NCBI GenBank assembly: GCA_947493455.1
Contig: CANLRB010000016.1
Span: 42,377-106,376, forward strand
Source of the DNA: an uncultured Pseudoalteromonas sp.
Lineage (GTDB): Bacteria; Pseudomonadota; Gammaproteobacteria; Enterobacterales; Alteromonadaceae
Length of the DNA stretch: 64,000 bases
Reading direction: 5' to 3'
In this document: in pieces, positions 24,692 to 33,489 of the stretch
Layout of the letters: each line of letters begins with the position of its first letter
Numbering within the stretch: position 1 is the stretch's first letter
The notes under the pieces: model-generated
Told to the model about the DNA's origin: nothing
Seen by the model: the letters and a program-made list of their open reading frames with translations, nothing else
Database searches by the model: none
Position numbers and translations under genes: made by a program

Positions 24692-25489
24692 GTGAGCATA
24701 TACGTGTTTAAATCGACCCTATTCATCATAATTGCGCTATTGATAGTTGCATCGAGCCCGTCGATGGCGCTCAATCAACGCGTAAGTATCGCAATCGATC
24801 ATTCGCCGCCGTATGCATATACGGACGGAGAGTCGCGCCCGCGTGGTCTACTAATTGACATTATGACACGTTTAGCCAATGAAGTTGGATTCTCGTTAAA
24901 GATTGTGCCGTGCCCATTTTCTCGTTGCCTGAAAATGGTTGAAACAGGGCAGGTTGATATGATGGGCGGACTTATTTTTACACATGAACGTGAAACGCGG
25001 CTGCAGTATTTACACCCAGCTTATATGTCGTTGAATTCATCATTTGTGTTTTATGCATTACGCGACAGTGATATGCATATTAACAGCTACCAAGATTTAC
25101 AAAAGAAACGCATCGCAACGATGCGTAGTGGCGTTTATTTTGATCGTTTTGATAAAGACAATACACTGAACAAGGTGTTTGTGCCGTCAGAAAAAATAGC
25201 CATGGATATGTTATTGCGTGGCCGAGTTGATCTTGTAATCGCAGTCGAGGCAACGACTGATCACGCGATTCAAATTTGGAATCAATCGAGCCATCGCATT
25301 AAAAAAGTAGCTTATCGACACAGTGAAAAAATACTCGGGCATGCGGTGTTATCACGCAAGTTTGCGGACCGCCGCTTAGCAGATGAAATAGATTCAACGA
25401 TGAAAGCAATAGCACATAGCGGTGAGTTAGACCAAATCGTCAAAAAATATGGTTTACCACCGATTGACCGTTCTACTATCGAACCATAA
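24692..25489 (+). CDS. Orphan periplasmic solute-binding protein (SBP_bac_3)
   Basis: A 265-residue exported protein. The signal peptide ends near SPSMA (about residue 26). Family 3 features are SIAIDHSPPYAYTDGESRPRG, IDIMTRLANEVGFSLKIVPCPFSRCLKMVETGQVDMMGG, and the second-lobe start KKRIATMRSGVYFDRF. No ABC permease or ATPase is nearby. Relatives of this type are common in marine gammaproteobacteria and probably feed signalling rather than transport. The start is a GTG at 24692; another GTG at 24704 is possible. Confidence 0.82.
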   Translation: MSIYVFKSTLFIIIALLIVASSPSMALNQRVSIAIDHSPPYAYTDGESRPRGLLIDIMTRLANEVGFSLKIVPCPFSRCLKMVETGQVDMMGGLIFTHERETRLQYLHPAYMSLNSSFVFYALRDSDMHINSYQDLQKKRIATMRSGVYFDRFDKDNTLNKVFVPSEKIAMDMLLRGRVDLVIAVEATTDHAIQIWNQSSHRIKKVAYRHSEKILGHAVLSRKFADRRLADEIDSTMKAIAHSGELDQIVKKYGLPPIDRSTIEP

Positions 25490-25563
25490 ACTTCAGCGCG
25501 TGTTCAGCTAACTCCTTTTATTCTTAGCGTTAATTACATTGAATTACACAATCAAGGGCGATT

Positions 25564-26187
25564 ATGAAACTTATTAACTTAACACTTATTTCTTTAGCAC
25601 TAGCGGTTTCAGGTTGTGCATCAACAAATGCTGAAAAAGGCGCTGCAATTGGTGCGATAGCAGGGGCGGTACTTGGCAAATCAACTGCAAACCACAAAGA
25701 TAAACGTGCAGTAATAGGTGCTGCGGTTGGTGCTATCGCCGGCGCTGCGATTGGTGATTATATGGATAAGCAAGAAGAAGCGATGCGTGAACAATTATCA
25801 GGCTCAGGTGTTGAGGTGGTGCGTGAAGGTGATAATCTGCGTTTGATTATGCCATCAAACATTACTTTTGCGACCAACCAATCAGGGATCACGGCAGGTT
25901 TTTATGACACCCTTAACACGGTCGCAAATATTCTGAATAATTATGAGAAGACCTTCTTAAGCATTGAAGGACATACAGATAGCTCAGGTTCAGAACAGTA
26001 CAACCAAACATTGTCAGAAAAACGCGCGTTAAGTGTAAAAGATTATCTTGTTTCAAAGGGGGTAATTGGTGCACGCTTAACTACCGCAGGTTACGGTGAG
26101 CTGCGCCCGGTGGCAAGCAATGAAACTGCAATGGGTAAAGCGCAAAATCGCCGTGTTGAAGTACAAATTGTGCCGAATAAAGCGTAA
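25564..26187 (+). CDS. yiaD: OmpA-family outer-membrane lipoprotein, YiaD-like
   Basis: A 207-residue lipoprotein with lipobox VSGC at Cys18. Two glycine-zipper stretches (AAIGAIAGAVLGKS and AAVGAIAGAAIGDYMDKQEEAMREQL) precede an OmpA C-terminal peptidoglycan-binding domain. This domain has ITFATNQSGI, IEGHTDSSGSEQYNQTLSEKRA and GKAQNRRVEVQI, the family's diaminopimelate-binding motifs. Wording and length match E. coli YiaD. It likely tethers the outer membrane to the cell wall. It is monocistronic, with a terminator at 26214. Confidence 0.93.
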   Translation: MKLINLTLISLALAVSGCASTNAEKGAAIGAIAGAVLGKSTANHKDKRAVIGAAVGAIAGAAIGDYMDKQEEAMREQLSGSGVEVVREGDNLRLIMPSNITFATNQSGITAGFYDTLNTVANILNNYEKTFLSIEGHTDSSGSEQYNQTLSEKRALSVKDYLVSKGVIGARLTTAGYGELRPVASNETAMGKAQNRRVEVQIVPNKA

Positions 26188-26213
26188 CAATCTGTCGCTT
26201 TCAAGACAAAAAT

Positions 26214-26236
26214 AAAGCCCAAGTTTGGGCTTTATG
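26214..26236 (+). terminator. Intrinsic terminator of the yiaD-like gene
   Basis: AAAGCCCA/TGGGCTTT with a 4-base loop and a short T-rich tail. Confidence 0.85.
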
Positions 26237-26466
26237 TATAAAAATTATTCGTACTCTAGCTTAAATGACGAATGGTCATAATTAAGTAGTTTTCTTTTTC
26301 TATCTAAAAGAATGTATGTTTTATTTATTAATAAATTGTAAATAGGTGTTGCACTTTGTTAATAAAATCGTTGATATCTCTTTTTCTCTGAAGTAGTCTG
26401 TTAGACGGCCTTTTTCCCCTCAAGGCATTATGCCTAGGGTGGCTATTTGTCACTGAAGTTGGGCAT

Positions 26467-27165
26467 ATGAACAATAATAAATATAAGAAAAATAAACTCA
26501 TTATCATGCTGTTTTTAATGAGCTTTGTTGGTTGTGCCTCTCAGCAACAGCATGGCTCAAAATATCTATGTAAGCAGCAAGATGCCGAAATCCATATTGA
26601 CGGTTCGACACTCTTTTTTAATGGTGACTTAAGTGAAGATTCAGTGTTATGTGCCATAAATATGGCGCAAGGACATGATATTAAAACACTTAATGTGCGC
26701 AGTGAAGGAGGGGTGATTGATGATGCGATGTATTTTGCCCATTGGATACGAGATAGGCAAATAAATGTAGAGATTAATGAGCTGTGTTTTTCATCCTGTG
26801 CCAATTACATTTTTCCTGCAGGGGTTATTAAATATATCTCCGAACGAGATTTAATCGGTTGGCATGGCGGCGCATTTCAAAAAAACATTGAGTTTCGGGA
26901 CTACGCAGAAAAACAACAATTCCAATTGTACATTCGTAAAGCACGTAAAAAAGAGGTTAGCTTATACAGTCGTTTAGGTATTGATCCACGTTTACCAACT
27001 ATTGGACAAGAAGACGAATATTTTTGTCAGAATAACGGAGAGCTAGGTTGGTTCTATTCCGTTGAAGACTTAACATCATTGGGTATTACAAATATTGTAC
27101 TGACAGACAATAAGTGGGAGCCACTTAATTTTCACTCAGAAATGGTATGCCAAGTCAGTTTGTAA
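26467..27165 (+). CDS. ClpP/crotonase-fold lipoprotein, possible periplasmic serine protease (COG3904-like)
   Basis: A 232-residue protein with a basic N-terminus, a hydrophobic run and the lipobox FVGC (Cys23). The middle resembles the ClpP/crotonase fold of COG3904: LNVRSEGGVIDDAMYFAHWIRD, then CFSSCANYIFPAG near residue 116, where Ser before Cys-Ala sits at the family's nucleophile position, and ERDLIGWHGGAF for the following helix. Unusual is the number of cysteines, some probably disulfide bonded. Function is not established. The binding site before the ATG is weak. Confidence 0.68.
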   Translation: MNNNKYKKNKLIIMLFLMSFVGCASQQQHGSKYLCKQQDAEIHIDGSTLFFNGDLSEDSVLCAINMAQGHDIKTLNVRSEGGVIDDAMYFAHWIRDRQINVEINELCFSSCANYIFPAGVIKYISERDLIGWHGGAFQKNIEFRDYAEKQQFQLYIRKARKKEVSLYSRLGIDPRLPTIGQEDEYFCQNNGELGWFYSVEDLTSLGITNIVLTDNKWEPLNFHSEMVCQVSL

Positions 27166-27197
27166 ATATAGCCTTGCTTAACGAGCTTATATTATAA

Positions 27198-27218
27198 AGC
27201 CTGCAGTTTATGCAGGCT
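27198..27218. terminator. Bidirectional hairpin terminator
   Basis: AGCCTGCA/TGCAGGCT with a 5-base loop between two convergent genes. The minus reading is followed by TTTATAATAT and the plus reading by GTTTGG, so the minus strand has the better tail. Confidence 0.7.
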
Positions 27219-27231
27219 GTTTGGTAATGGT

Positions 27232-27588
27232 CTAATTAAAGTAGTCGCACACAATCTCGGCTTTGCAACTGATCGCATAAACGTTTTGGTAACCAATACG
27301 CTGTAATTGTTCAGCGGCAAGTGTTGCGCGCCCACCGGTTGCGCAATGTAAATAAATAGGACGCATTGCATCTTTTTCAATTTCTACCAGTTTCATTTCA
27401 AGCACTCCGCGTGGCAAATTAATTGCACCAACCGCATTTTTATTGGCATGTTCTGCTGGCTCGCGTACATCGATAAGTAAGCCGCCATCTTGTTCGCGCT
27501 GCGCTGCAGCATCTGCAGCATTTAATTTGGTTACACTATTAGATGCGAGTGTTATGAGTTCTGGAATTGAGAGTAATTTGTTCATCAT
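27232..27588 (-). CDS. Rhodanese-like sulfurtransferase
   Basis: A 118-residue single rhodanese domain. LIDVREPAEHANKNAVGAINLPRGVLE gives the CH2A region, and the catalytic loop is LHCATGGRA with Cys near residue 82. It moves sulfane sulfur between thiols. There is no signal peptide. It lies six bases downstream of a DUF2892 membrane gene; the two together match E. coli YgaP, a membrane-bound rhodanese, split into two genes. It is divergent from an ArsR-family regulator and an RND pump. Confidence 0.92.
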   Translation of the reverse strand: MMNKLLSIPELITLASNSVTKLNAADAAAQREQDGGLLIDVREPAEHANKNAVGAINLPRGVLEMKLVEIEKDAMRPIYLHCATGGRATLAAEQLQRIGYQNVYAISCKAEIVCDYFN

Positions 27589-27594
27589 GTTGTC

Positions 27595-27783
27595 CTAATC
27601 TTTCACGCCTAATTTACGCAGTATCGACATCATAGGACACCACTTGGTAACTGCAGATTGAGCGAGGTTTACGGCAATAAATAAAGTAAAAAACACCCAG
27701 TATGGGTGTACTAAATGTGTTAGGAGTAAGGATAGTGCGATCATTATCCCTGCAATAAGCCTTAACCAGTCATTTACGTTCAT
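27595..27783 (-). CDS. DUF2892 (YgaP membrane domain-like) protein
   Basis: A 62-residue protein with two hydrophobic spans. MNVNDWLRLIAGIMIALSLLL and the ITKWCP-like SAVTKWCPMMSILRKLGV ending are typical of DUF2892, including the KWCP motif that closes the second helix. In E. coli YgaP this part is fused to a rhodanese; here it is a separate gene, six bases before the rhodanese gene. Probably anchors or channels sulfur transfer at the membrane. Confidence 0.9.
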   Translation of the reverse strand: MNVNDWLRLIAGIMIALSLLLTHLVHPYWVFFTLFIAVNLAQSAVTKWCPMMSILRKLGVKD

Positions 27784-27821
27784 TTTTGCCTCCGAATGTG
27801 TAGTGAAAACAAAATAAGTAT

Positions 27822-27868
27822 ATTAGATAAACTTAAATTAGCAAGATCTAATATTAGACTTTTCTAAT
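27822..27868. promoter_or_regulatory. Double inverted-repeat operator in the divergent promoter region
   Basis: Four half-sites of one hexamer lie in 47 bases: ATTAGA at 27822-27827, TCTAAT at 27847-27852, ATTAGA at 27853-27858 and TCTAAT at 27863-27868. The last two form a 6-4-6 inverted repeat. The region is the only one between the DUF2892/rhodanese pair and the arsR-RND operon. The ArsR-family protein encoded next to it is the natural candidate to bind it and repress both directions. Confidence 0.65.
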
Positions 27869-27910
27869 GTTGTTGCTATACTGTGCAAAAATGAAAACTG
27901 CGAGATAAAG

Positions 27911-28225
27911 ATGCAAATTGATTTAACAACCATGGCTAAGAACGCAGAGCAAGCAGAGGCGTTTTTAAAACTGCTGGCAAATAAAAATCGTTTAATGATT
28001 TTATGCACGCTGAATCAAACGGAAAAAAGCGTGTCTGAATTAAACCAACTGGTTCCATTAGCACAATCAGCTTTATCACAACACCTGGCTAGTTTGCGTC
28101 AATCCGGTTTGGTTGGGACAAGAAGAGAGGCGCAAACTATCTACTATCGCATAGAAGATGAGCGTGTTGCGGTATTACTCAATACCCTGTATGGCGTATT
28201 CTGTGCTGAGCAAGAGGGCAAGTAA
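27911..28225 (+). CDS. ArsR-family regulator, BigR/SqrR/YgaV-like, probably sensing sulfide or persulfide
   Basis: A 104-residue winged-helix repressor: FLKLLANKNRLMILCTL, then VSELNQLVPLAQSALSQHLASLRQSGLVGTRREAQTIYYRI. Two cysteines, at about residue 32 and near the C-terminus (YGVFC), sit where SqrR/BigR/YgaV form the persulfide-dependent disulfide. Arsenic-binding CVC motifs are absent. Two bases separate its stop from the start of the RND gene, so it controls its own operon. The rhodanese/DUF2892 pair is divergent, which supports a sulfane-sulfur signal. Confidence 0.85.
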   Translation: MQIDLTTMAKNAEQAEAFLKLLANKNRLMILCTLNQTEKSVSELNQLVPLAQSALSQHLASLRQSGLVGTRREAQTIYYRIEDERVAVLLNTLYGVFCAEQEGK

Positions 28226-28227
28226 TA

Positions 28228-31200
28228 GTGCGCTTTATTGATAATTGGGTTGCCCGTTCACTCGATGGCAAAATTCCTATCGTTATATTTTTTGTAGCGC
28301 TCGTGATGGGCTTTTTTGCGCTTAAAATGACGCCGCGTGAAGAAGAGCCTCAGATTGTGGTACCCATGCTCGACATTTTAGTTGATGCGCCCAACATTGA
28401 AGCCCATCAAGTTGAGCGTCAGGTTACAATCCCGCTCGAAAAACTGCTTAGCCAAGTAAAAGGCGTTGAGCATGTTTATTCGACTACTGAACGGGGTCGC
28501 AGCGTAGTGACCATGCGCTTTTTTGTCGGCGAAAATCGCGAGCATGCGATTTTAAATACCTACACCAAACTGAATGCCTACCAACATACGATGCCGATAA
28601 TAGTATCAAATTGGCAGATCAAGCCCATTGAAGTGGATGATGTGCCAGTAATGATGCTCGGGCTTTGGAGCAGCGACGTTGAATTGTACTCGGACTATGA
28701 ACTACGCCGCTTCGCCAAAGAGTTGTCCACACAAATCCAATCAATTGAAAATACCTCCGAAGTGCACGTGGTAGGTGGTCGCAAGCGCGCCGTGCAGATC
28801 TACTTAGAGAGTACCCAATTAAGTGCCTACAATACCACTGTACTTGATGTTGCTCGCGCTTTGTCACTATCAAGCAGCTACGCACAAATTGGCGGGCAGG
28901 TAAGTGGTCGGCAACAAATAAAAATTGAAGTCGGCGACACCTTTCGCGAATTAGAGCAGCTCGACCAGCTGGTTGTAAATATGATTAATGGCAAAGCGGT
29001 TTATTTGAATGATGTGGCCACGATTGTTGATGGTCCTGTTGAACAAACTAGTTACCAATGGTTTAGCTATGGCAATAGTCACACTGAGCAATCGGGTTTA
29101 CCAGATGACTACCCTATGGTAACCATCAGCGTAGCAAAACAAACTGGCAGCAATGCAGTTGCACTCACCAAGGCGGTACATGACAAAATCGCTCATTTTA
29201 AAAAGCAACTGTTACCCGAACAAATTCATATCACTGTGCTGAGAGATTATGGCGAAACCGCAAATAGCAAAGTAAATGATCTTGTCTCATCACTTGCGTT
29301 TGCAGTGTTAACCGTGATTGTGTTTATCGGTGTTTTTTTGGGATGGCGTCCTGCGATTGTTGTAGGCTTAGCGGTGCCGATCTGCTATGGCATTACGCTT
29401 GCCCTCGATATGCTCTTTGGCTATACCATTAATCGTGTGACTTTATTTGCTTTAATATTGTCTCTAGGTTTACTAGTTGATGACCCAATAACGGGTATTG
29501 ACAACATAAAGCGTTATATAACAGGGCGAGAGAATAAATCGTTGCGGATCATTGCAGCTATGACGGAAATTCGCCCTGCTCTCATTATGTCGACTGTGAC
29601 AATCATTCTCGCGTTTATCCCAATGGCCTTTATTACGGGCATGATGGGGCCATATATGGCGCCAATGGCATTTAATGTGCCCGTCAGTGTTATTGCTTCA
29701 ACCTTAGTGGCGTTTTTTGTGACCCCTTGGCTTGCCAGCAAATTATTAAAACCGACTCCGAATATGCAGGGCAAAGGTACAAGCGCATCACTCTATCGCC
29801 GAATATTGACGCCATTATTAAAATCACCACAGCGCAGTAAATATGTGCTGTGGGGTGTTTTAGGATTGTTTGTTGTTAGCGCAGCGTTACCTCTTTTTCG
29901 AGCAGTGCCGTTAAAATTGTTGCCGTTTGATAATAAAAATGAAATTCAAATTTTGATAGAGATGCCTGAATCGAGTTCTTTGGAGTTTACTATGGCGCAA
30001 ACACAGCAGGTAGCATCACGTGTTAAAACTGTCGCCGAAGTTAGTGAGTTGGCAGCGTATGTTGGCATTGCAAGCCCAATGGATTTTAATGGCATGGTGC
30101 GTCGCTACTATATGCGCAACATGAACTATCATGGGGAGTTGCGCTTAAAACTGATTGATAAAACAAAACGAGAGCATCAATCTCATGGTGTAGTACTGCG
30201 TCTACGTCAGCTTCTCGCACCATTAAATCGTGATGGCGTAACGATAAAAGTCGTCGAAGTTCCGCCAGGTCCACCGGTATTATCAACTGTAGTAGCCGAA
30301 GTTTATCGCGAGGCTTTCGTAGATTTAACTACGCATCAACAGGCAGCCAAAGTGATTGCAAAGCGACTTGCAGCTGAAGCCCATGTGGTGGAAGTTGATA
30401 CCACGATTTCTGCGCCAGTTACGATTAACCGATTTATCACAGAGCGTGAAAAAGCGGCACTTTCTGGGATCTCCCAACGAGATATTGTGACAACTTTGGC
30501 AGCGGCTAATAAGGGTATTGATGGTCCCATTGTGGCAACAGATCAAGAAGCCGAACCCCTTTCGTTACTCCTGCGACTACCAATTAGCGAACGCAATCGT
30601 TTAGAAGATTTAACTAAATTGTATGTACGTGGCCAACAAGGTTACGTACAGCAAGATCTCGGCTATGGCGTCGAAGCGGCGCCGCAACCCTTAGTAGCAT
30701 TGTCCGAGCTCGGAGAATTTACGTTGTTTGAAGAGCAGGCAGTAATCCATCGTAAAGATTTACAGCCCGTTATTTATGTAACCGCTGAGTTAAACGGCCG
30801 CACGCCTGCAGAAGTCATTGCCGACATCAATGCGGATCAGCAAGTAGAGAATAAGGCGAACCCATCTGAAGATACGGCGTTACCTTGGCAACAACGTAGT
30901 TTTTTATCTAATGGTGGTGGGTTACCTTGGCAGATACCTGTGGGGACATCTCTATCTTGGAGCGGCGAAGGTGAGCTTAAAATTACAGTGCGGGTGTTTC
31001 GCGATATGGGCATCGCATTTGCTTTTGCACTCACGGGTATTTTTATCATTTTACGCTTACAAACTGGGTCAACAGCACTTGCTGGTATCATAATGTCGGC
31101 GATCCCACTGACAGTTATTGGCATTATGCCGGGCTTTTGGTTGATGAATCAATTTGGTGAACGGGAAATCGCGGGCAGTCCTGAGCCAGTTCTTTTTACT

Positions 31201-31539
31201 GCCACTGCGATGATAGGAATGATAGCACTTGCCGGGATTGTGGTTAGAAATTCATTGATCTTAGTTGAATTTATCAGCGCTGCGCGCGCTTCAGGAGCGG
31301 CCTTGAAAGACGCATTAATCGAAGCTGGTTCTGTACGTATGCGGCCTGTGTTATTGACTGCCGGGACCACTCTTTTAGGTAATTTAGTGATTATTCTGGA
31401 CCCCGTGTTTAGTGGTTTAGCATTGGCGATTATTTTTGGCATTGTTGCATCTACTTTATTTAGTTTATTTGTTGTGCCTCTGGTGTATTTCTTAGTATTT
31501 AGAGGTGATGATCAAAGGAGAGTAATCCATGATACTTAA
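28228..31539 (+). CDS. RND efflux transporter (AcrB/HAE1-like)
   Basis: An 1103-residue proton-driven pump of the resistance-nodulation-division family, built of two repeated halves. The N-terminal DNWVARSLDGKIPIVIFF begins the first helix. The RND signature follows with REEEPQIVVPMLDILVDAPN (porter domain), and with LSLGLLVDDPITGIDNIKRY (TM4 proton-relay Asp-Asp). The equivalent second-half segments are FTATAMIGMIALAGIVVRNSLILVEF and AGTTLLGN. The start is GTG at 28228, two bases after arsR. The pump is followed, not preceded, by its adaptor. Its substrate is unknown; the context suggests a sulfur compound or thiol-reactive toxin. Confidence 0.95.
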   Translation: MRFIDNWVARSLDGKIPIVIFFVALVMGFFALKMTPREEEPQIVVPMLDILVDAPNIEAHQVERQVTIPLEKLLSQVKGVEHVYSTTERGRSVVTMRFFVGENREHAILNTYTKLNAYQHTMPIIVSNWQIKPIEVDDVPVMMLGLWSSDVELYSDYELRRFAKELSTQIQSIENTSEVHVVGGRKRAVQIYLESTQLSAYNTTVLDVARALSLSSSYAQIGGQVSGRQQIKIEVGDTFRELEQLDQLVVNMINGKAVYLNDVATIVDGPVEQTSYQWFSYGNSHTEQSGLPDDYPMVTISVAKQTGSNAVALTKAVHDKIAHFKKQLLPEQIHITVLRDYGETANSKVNDLVSSLAFAVLTVIVFIGVFLGWRPAIVVGLAVPICYGITLALDMLFGYTINRVTLFALILSLGLLVDDPITGIDNIKRYITGRENKSLRIIAAMTEIRPALIMSTVTIILAFIPMAFITGMMGPYMAPMAFNVPVSVIASTLVAFFVTPWLASKLLKPTPNMQGKGTSASLYRRILTPLLKSPQRSKYVLWGVLGLFVVSAALPLFRAVPLKLLPFDNKNEIQILIEMPESSSLEFTMAQTQQVASRVKTVAEVSELAAYVGIASPMDFNGMVRRYYMRNMNYHGELRLKLIDKTKREHQSHGVVLRLRQLLAPLNRDGVTIKVVEVPPGPPVLSTVVAEVYREAFVDLTTHQQAAKVIAKRLAAEAHVVEVDTTISAPVTINRFITEREKAALSGISQRDIVTTLAAANKGIDGPIVATDQEAEPLSLLLRLPISERNRLEDLTKLYVRGQQGYVQQDLGYGVEAAPQPLVALSELGEFTLFEEQAVIHRKDLQPVIYVTAELNGRTPAEVIADINADQQVENKANPSEDTALPWQQRSFLSNGGGLPWQIPVGTSLSWSGEGELKITVRVFRDMGIAFAFALTGIFIILRLQTGSTALAGIIMSAIPLTVIGIMPGFWLMNQFGEREIAGSPEPVLFTATAMIGMIALAGIVVRNSLILVEFISAARASGAALKDALIEAGSVRMRPVLLTAGTTLLGNLVIILDPVFSGLALAIIFGIVASTLFSLFVVPLVYFLVFRGDDQRRVIHDT

Positions 31540-32569
31540 ACGTTTGCTATTGCCCGTCGCGGCACTTGCTGGGCTGTTGTTAATCGTTGTTTATATGGCA
31601 GGCGGTTTTTCAAGTAAACAAGCACCAGAAATCATCAATAGCGAAAGGTACAGCGGAGCGACGCACCAAATAACAACGCAAGCGGTAATCAATAAAGTAT
31701 GGTTACCCGCTACCGTGAGTGCGCGGCAAAATACGCAAGTCGCGAGTCGTATCTTGGCGACGATTAATAAAATACACGTGCGTGCAGGACATCAAGTTAA
31801 GCAGGGTCAGTTAATCGCTGAGCTCGATAATCAAGACTTAATAAAGCAAGTGGCTCAACTGGATGCCCGTATCGCGGCCACTTCGGCGCAACTGGTTCAG
31901 GCTGAAGCGCAATTACAGCGTAATAAAGCACTGTTTCAACAAGGTTTAATTTCAAGTAGTGAGCTCGATGATATTCAAGCAAGTTTTGATAAACTCAGCG
32001 CGACTAAATTAAGTGAACAGCAGTTGCGTGATCAGGCCCAAGTGACGTTGAGTTATTCTAAAATTCGCGCACCAATATCAGGCACGGTTGTGGATCGTTT
32101 TGCCGAACCCGGTGATTTAGCAAATCCAGGGCAAGCAATTGTCAGCATCTATAACCCGTTGAGCATGCAATTAAGTGCTGCCGTACCTGAATCGCATGCG
32201 GTCGCTCTCGGTTTGGGCCAAAACATTGCTTTCTCGATTGATTCTATTAACTATTCAGGCGAGTCTTCAGTAAGTGAAATTGTACCGCTAGTTGATAGCA
32301 GTGCGCGTAGTTTTGCTATTAAACTCGATGTTGAAGCCACAAACGCAATGCGCCCTGGTATGTATGCACGTATAGCAATTGAAAAGCCAATGCGACAATT
32401 AATCGCTATTCCCGCAGCAAGTGTTAAATCATTTGGTCAATTAGATAAGGTGTTAGTGATTGAAAATGGTGTCGCACAAGCGCGTTTTGTTCGTTTAGGA
32501 AAGCGGCTGTCATCAGGAAGTATTGAGGTGATAGCGGGCTTGCAAGCTGGCGAAGTGATCGCGCTTTAG
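31529..32569 (+). CDS. RND periplasmic adaptor (membrane fusion protein)
   Basis: A 346-residue HlyD/AcrA-type adaptor. It has an N-terminal membrane anchor or signal (about residues 5-25). Then comes the lipoyl half ARILATINKIHVRAGHQVKQGQLIAELDNQDL, a coiled-coil hairpin (LDARIAATSAQLVQAEAQLQRN to LSEQQLRDQAQV), the second lipoyl half KIRAPISGTVVDRFAEPGDL, and beta-barrel and membrane-proximal domains. It bridges the pump to an outer-membrane channel. The start overlaps the RND stop by 11 bases and has a strong AAAGGAG site. No outer-membrane factor gene follows; a general TolC must be used. Confidence 0.93.
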   Translation: MILKRLLLPVAALAGLLLIVVYMAGGFSSKQAPEIINSERYSGATHQITTQAVINKVWLPATVSARQNTQVASRILATINKIHVRAGHQVKQGQLIAELDNQDLIKQVAQLDARIAATSAQLVQAEAQLQRNKALFQQGLISSSELDDIQASFDKLSATKLSEQQLRDQAQVTLSYSKIRAPISGTVVDRFAEPGDLANPGQAIVSIYNPLSMQLSAAVPESHAVALGLGQNIAFSIDSINYSGESSVSEIVPLVDSSARSFAIKLDVEATNAMRPGMYARIAIEKPMRQLIAIPAASVKSFGQLDKVLVIENGVAQARFVRLGKRLSSGSIEVIAGLQAGEVIAL

Positions 32570-32604
32570 AATATTCGGGAGCAATATCTCCCGAATAGAT
32601 TTAT

Positions 32605-33282
32605 TTATAGAACCGTCGCTATTTCGTCAAAATCTTTTTTCACAAGCGCGTGTTCAGGCACTGTAGCATCAGCAGCTGGGTAACCTGCGATAATCAGCAT
32701 ATACGGACGTTCGTTATCTTTATCGCGGCCGCAGATTTCAGTTAAAAAACTCATCGGCTTTGGTGTGTGAGTGAGTGTGACGAGGCCTGATTGGTGGAGG
32801 GCATTAATTAGGAAGCCAGTCGCAATGCCCACGCTCTCATGCACGTAATAGTTGGTATTCTTATCCTCACTATGAATCCCGCCCTTTTTTTGGCTAAAAA
32901 TCGCAATGAGCCATGGAGCGTGTTCAAGATACGGTTTTTGTGCGTCAGTGCCGAGTGGTTTGAGTGCGTTTAGCCATTCGTCACCGGCTCGACCTTTATA
33001 AAATGAACGCTCCAAATCTTCAGCTGCGGTTCTAATTTGCTTTTTTACATCTTGACTATTGATTGCGACAAAGTGCCAAGGTTGGTGATTTGCGCCGCTT
33101 GGCGCGGTCGCTGCAATTTTAATGCAGGTCTCGATGATTTCTTTTGGTACAGGTTTGTCTGAGAATGAGCGAATTGAATGGCGGCGTTTACTACTTGCCA
33201 ATAAATCACTGGCGCGCTGCTTCATTTGTTGTTCTGAAAGCTCAACAAAGTCATTAAGTGGGACGGATTTATGATCTTGCAT
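32605..33282 (-). CDS. Nitroreductase-fold flavoprotein, iodotyrosine-deiodinase-like
   Basis: A 225-residue FMN protein of the nitroreductase superfamily. FMN-binding RRHSIRSFSDKPVP near residue 33, then APSGANHQPWHFVAI, the lid region KDTNYYVHESVGIA-like segment, HQSGLVTLTHTPKPMSFL, and the end AGYPAADATVPEHALVKKDFDEI. This wording matches iodotyrosine deiodinase (IYD) and its bacterial homologues rather than NfsB or NfsA. Bacterial IYDs remove halogens from halotyrosines; marine bacteria meet these compounds. The assignment is by motif only. Confidence 0.85.
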   Translation of the reverse strand: MQDHKSVPLNDFVELSEQQMKQRASDLLASSKRRHSIRSFSDKPVPKEIIETCIKIAATAPSGANHQPWHFVAINSQDVKKQIRTAAEDLERSFYKGRAGDEWLNALKPLGTDAQKPYLEHAPWLIAIFSQKKGGIHSEDKNTNYYVHESVGIATGFLINALHQSGLVTLTHTPKPMSFLTEICGRDKDNERPYMLIIAGYPAADATVPEHALVKKDFDEIATVL

Positions 33283-33489
33283 AGGGACTTTATTATTATT
33301 TTATGTACCCTCTTTATATCGTCAACATGCAGTTGTTGCAACTCGACCAGTTACGATTTTGTGGTCAAATTTTCCTTTCGGCTTGCCAACTAAGAGTAAA
33401 CAGTCATACAAAAAAGTGAATTCATAGTGGGTTAAGTTGAATACCAATAGATTTTATCGTGTTGTTAATTTGATTTGGACTGGTTTTTT

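Noticed and set aside
30325-30546. Minus-strand frames inside the RND gene (also 29514, 30837, 31149)
   Set aside because: They are antisense shadows of a long, conserved transporter gene.
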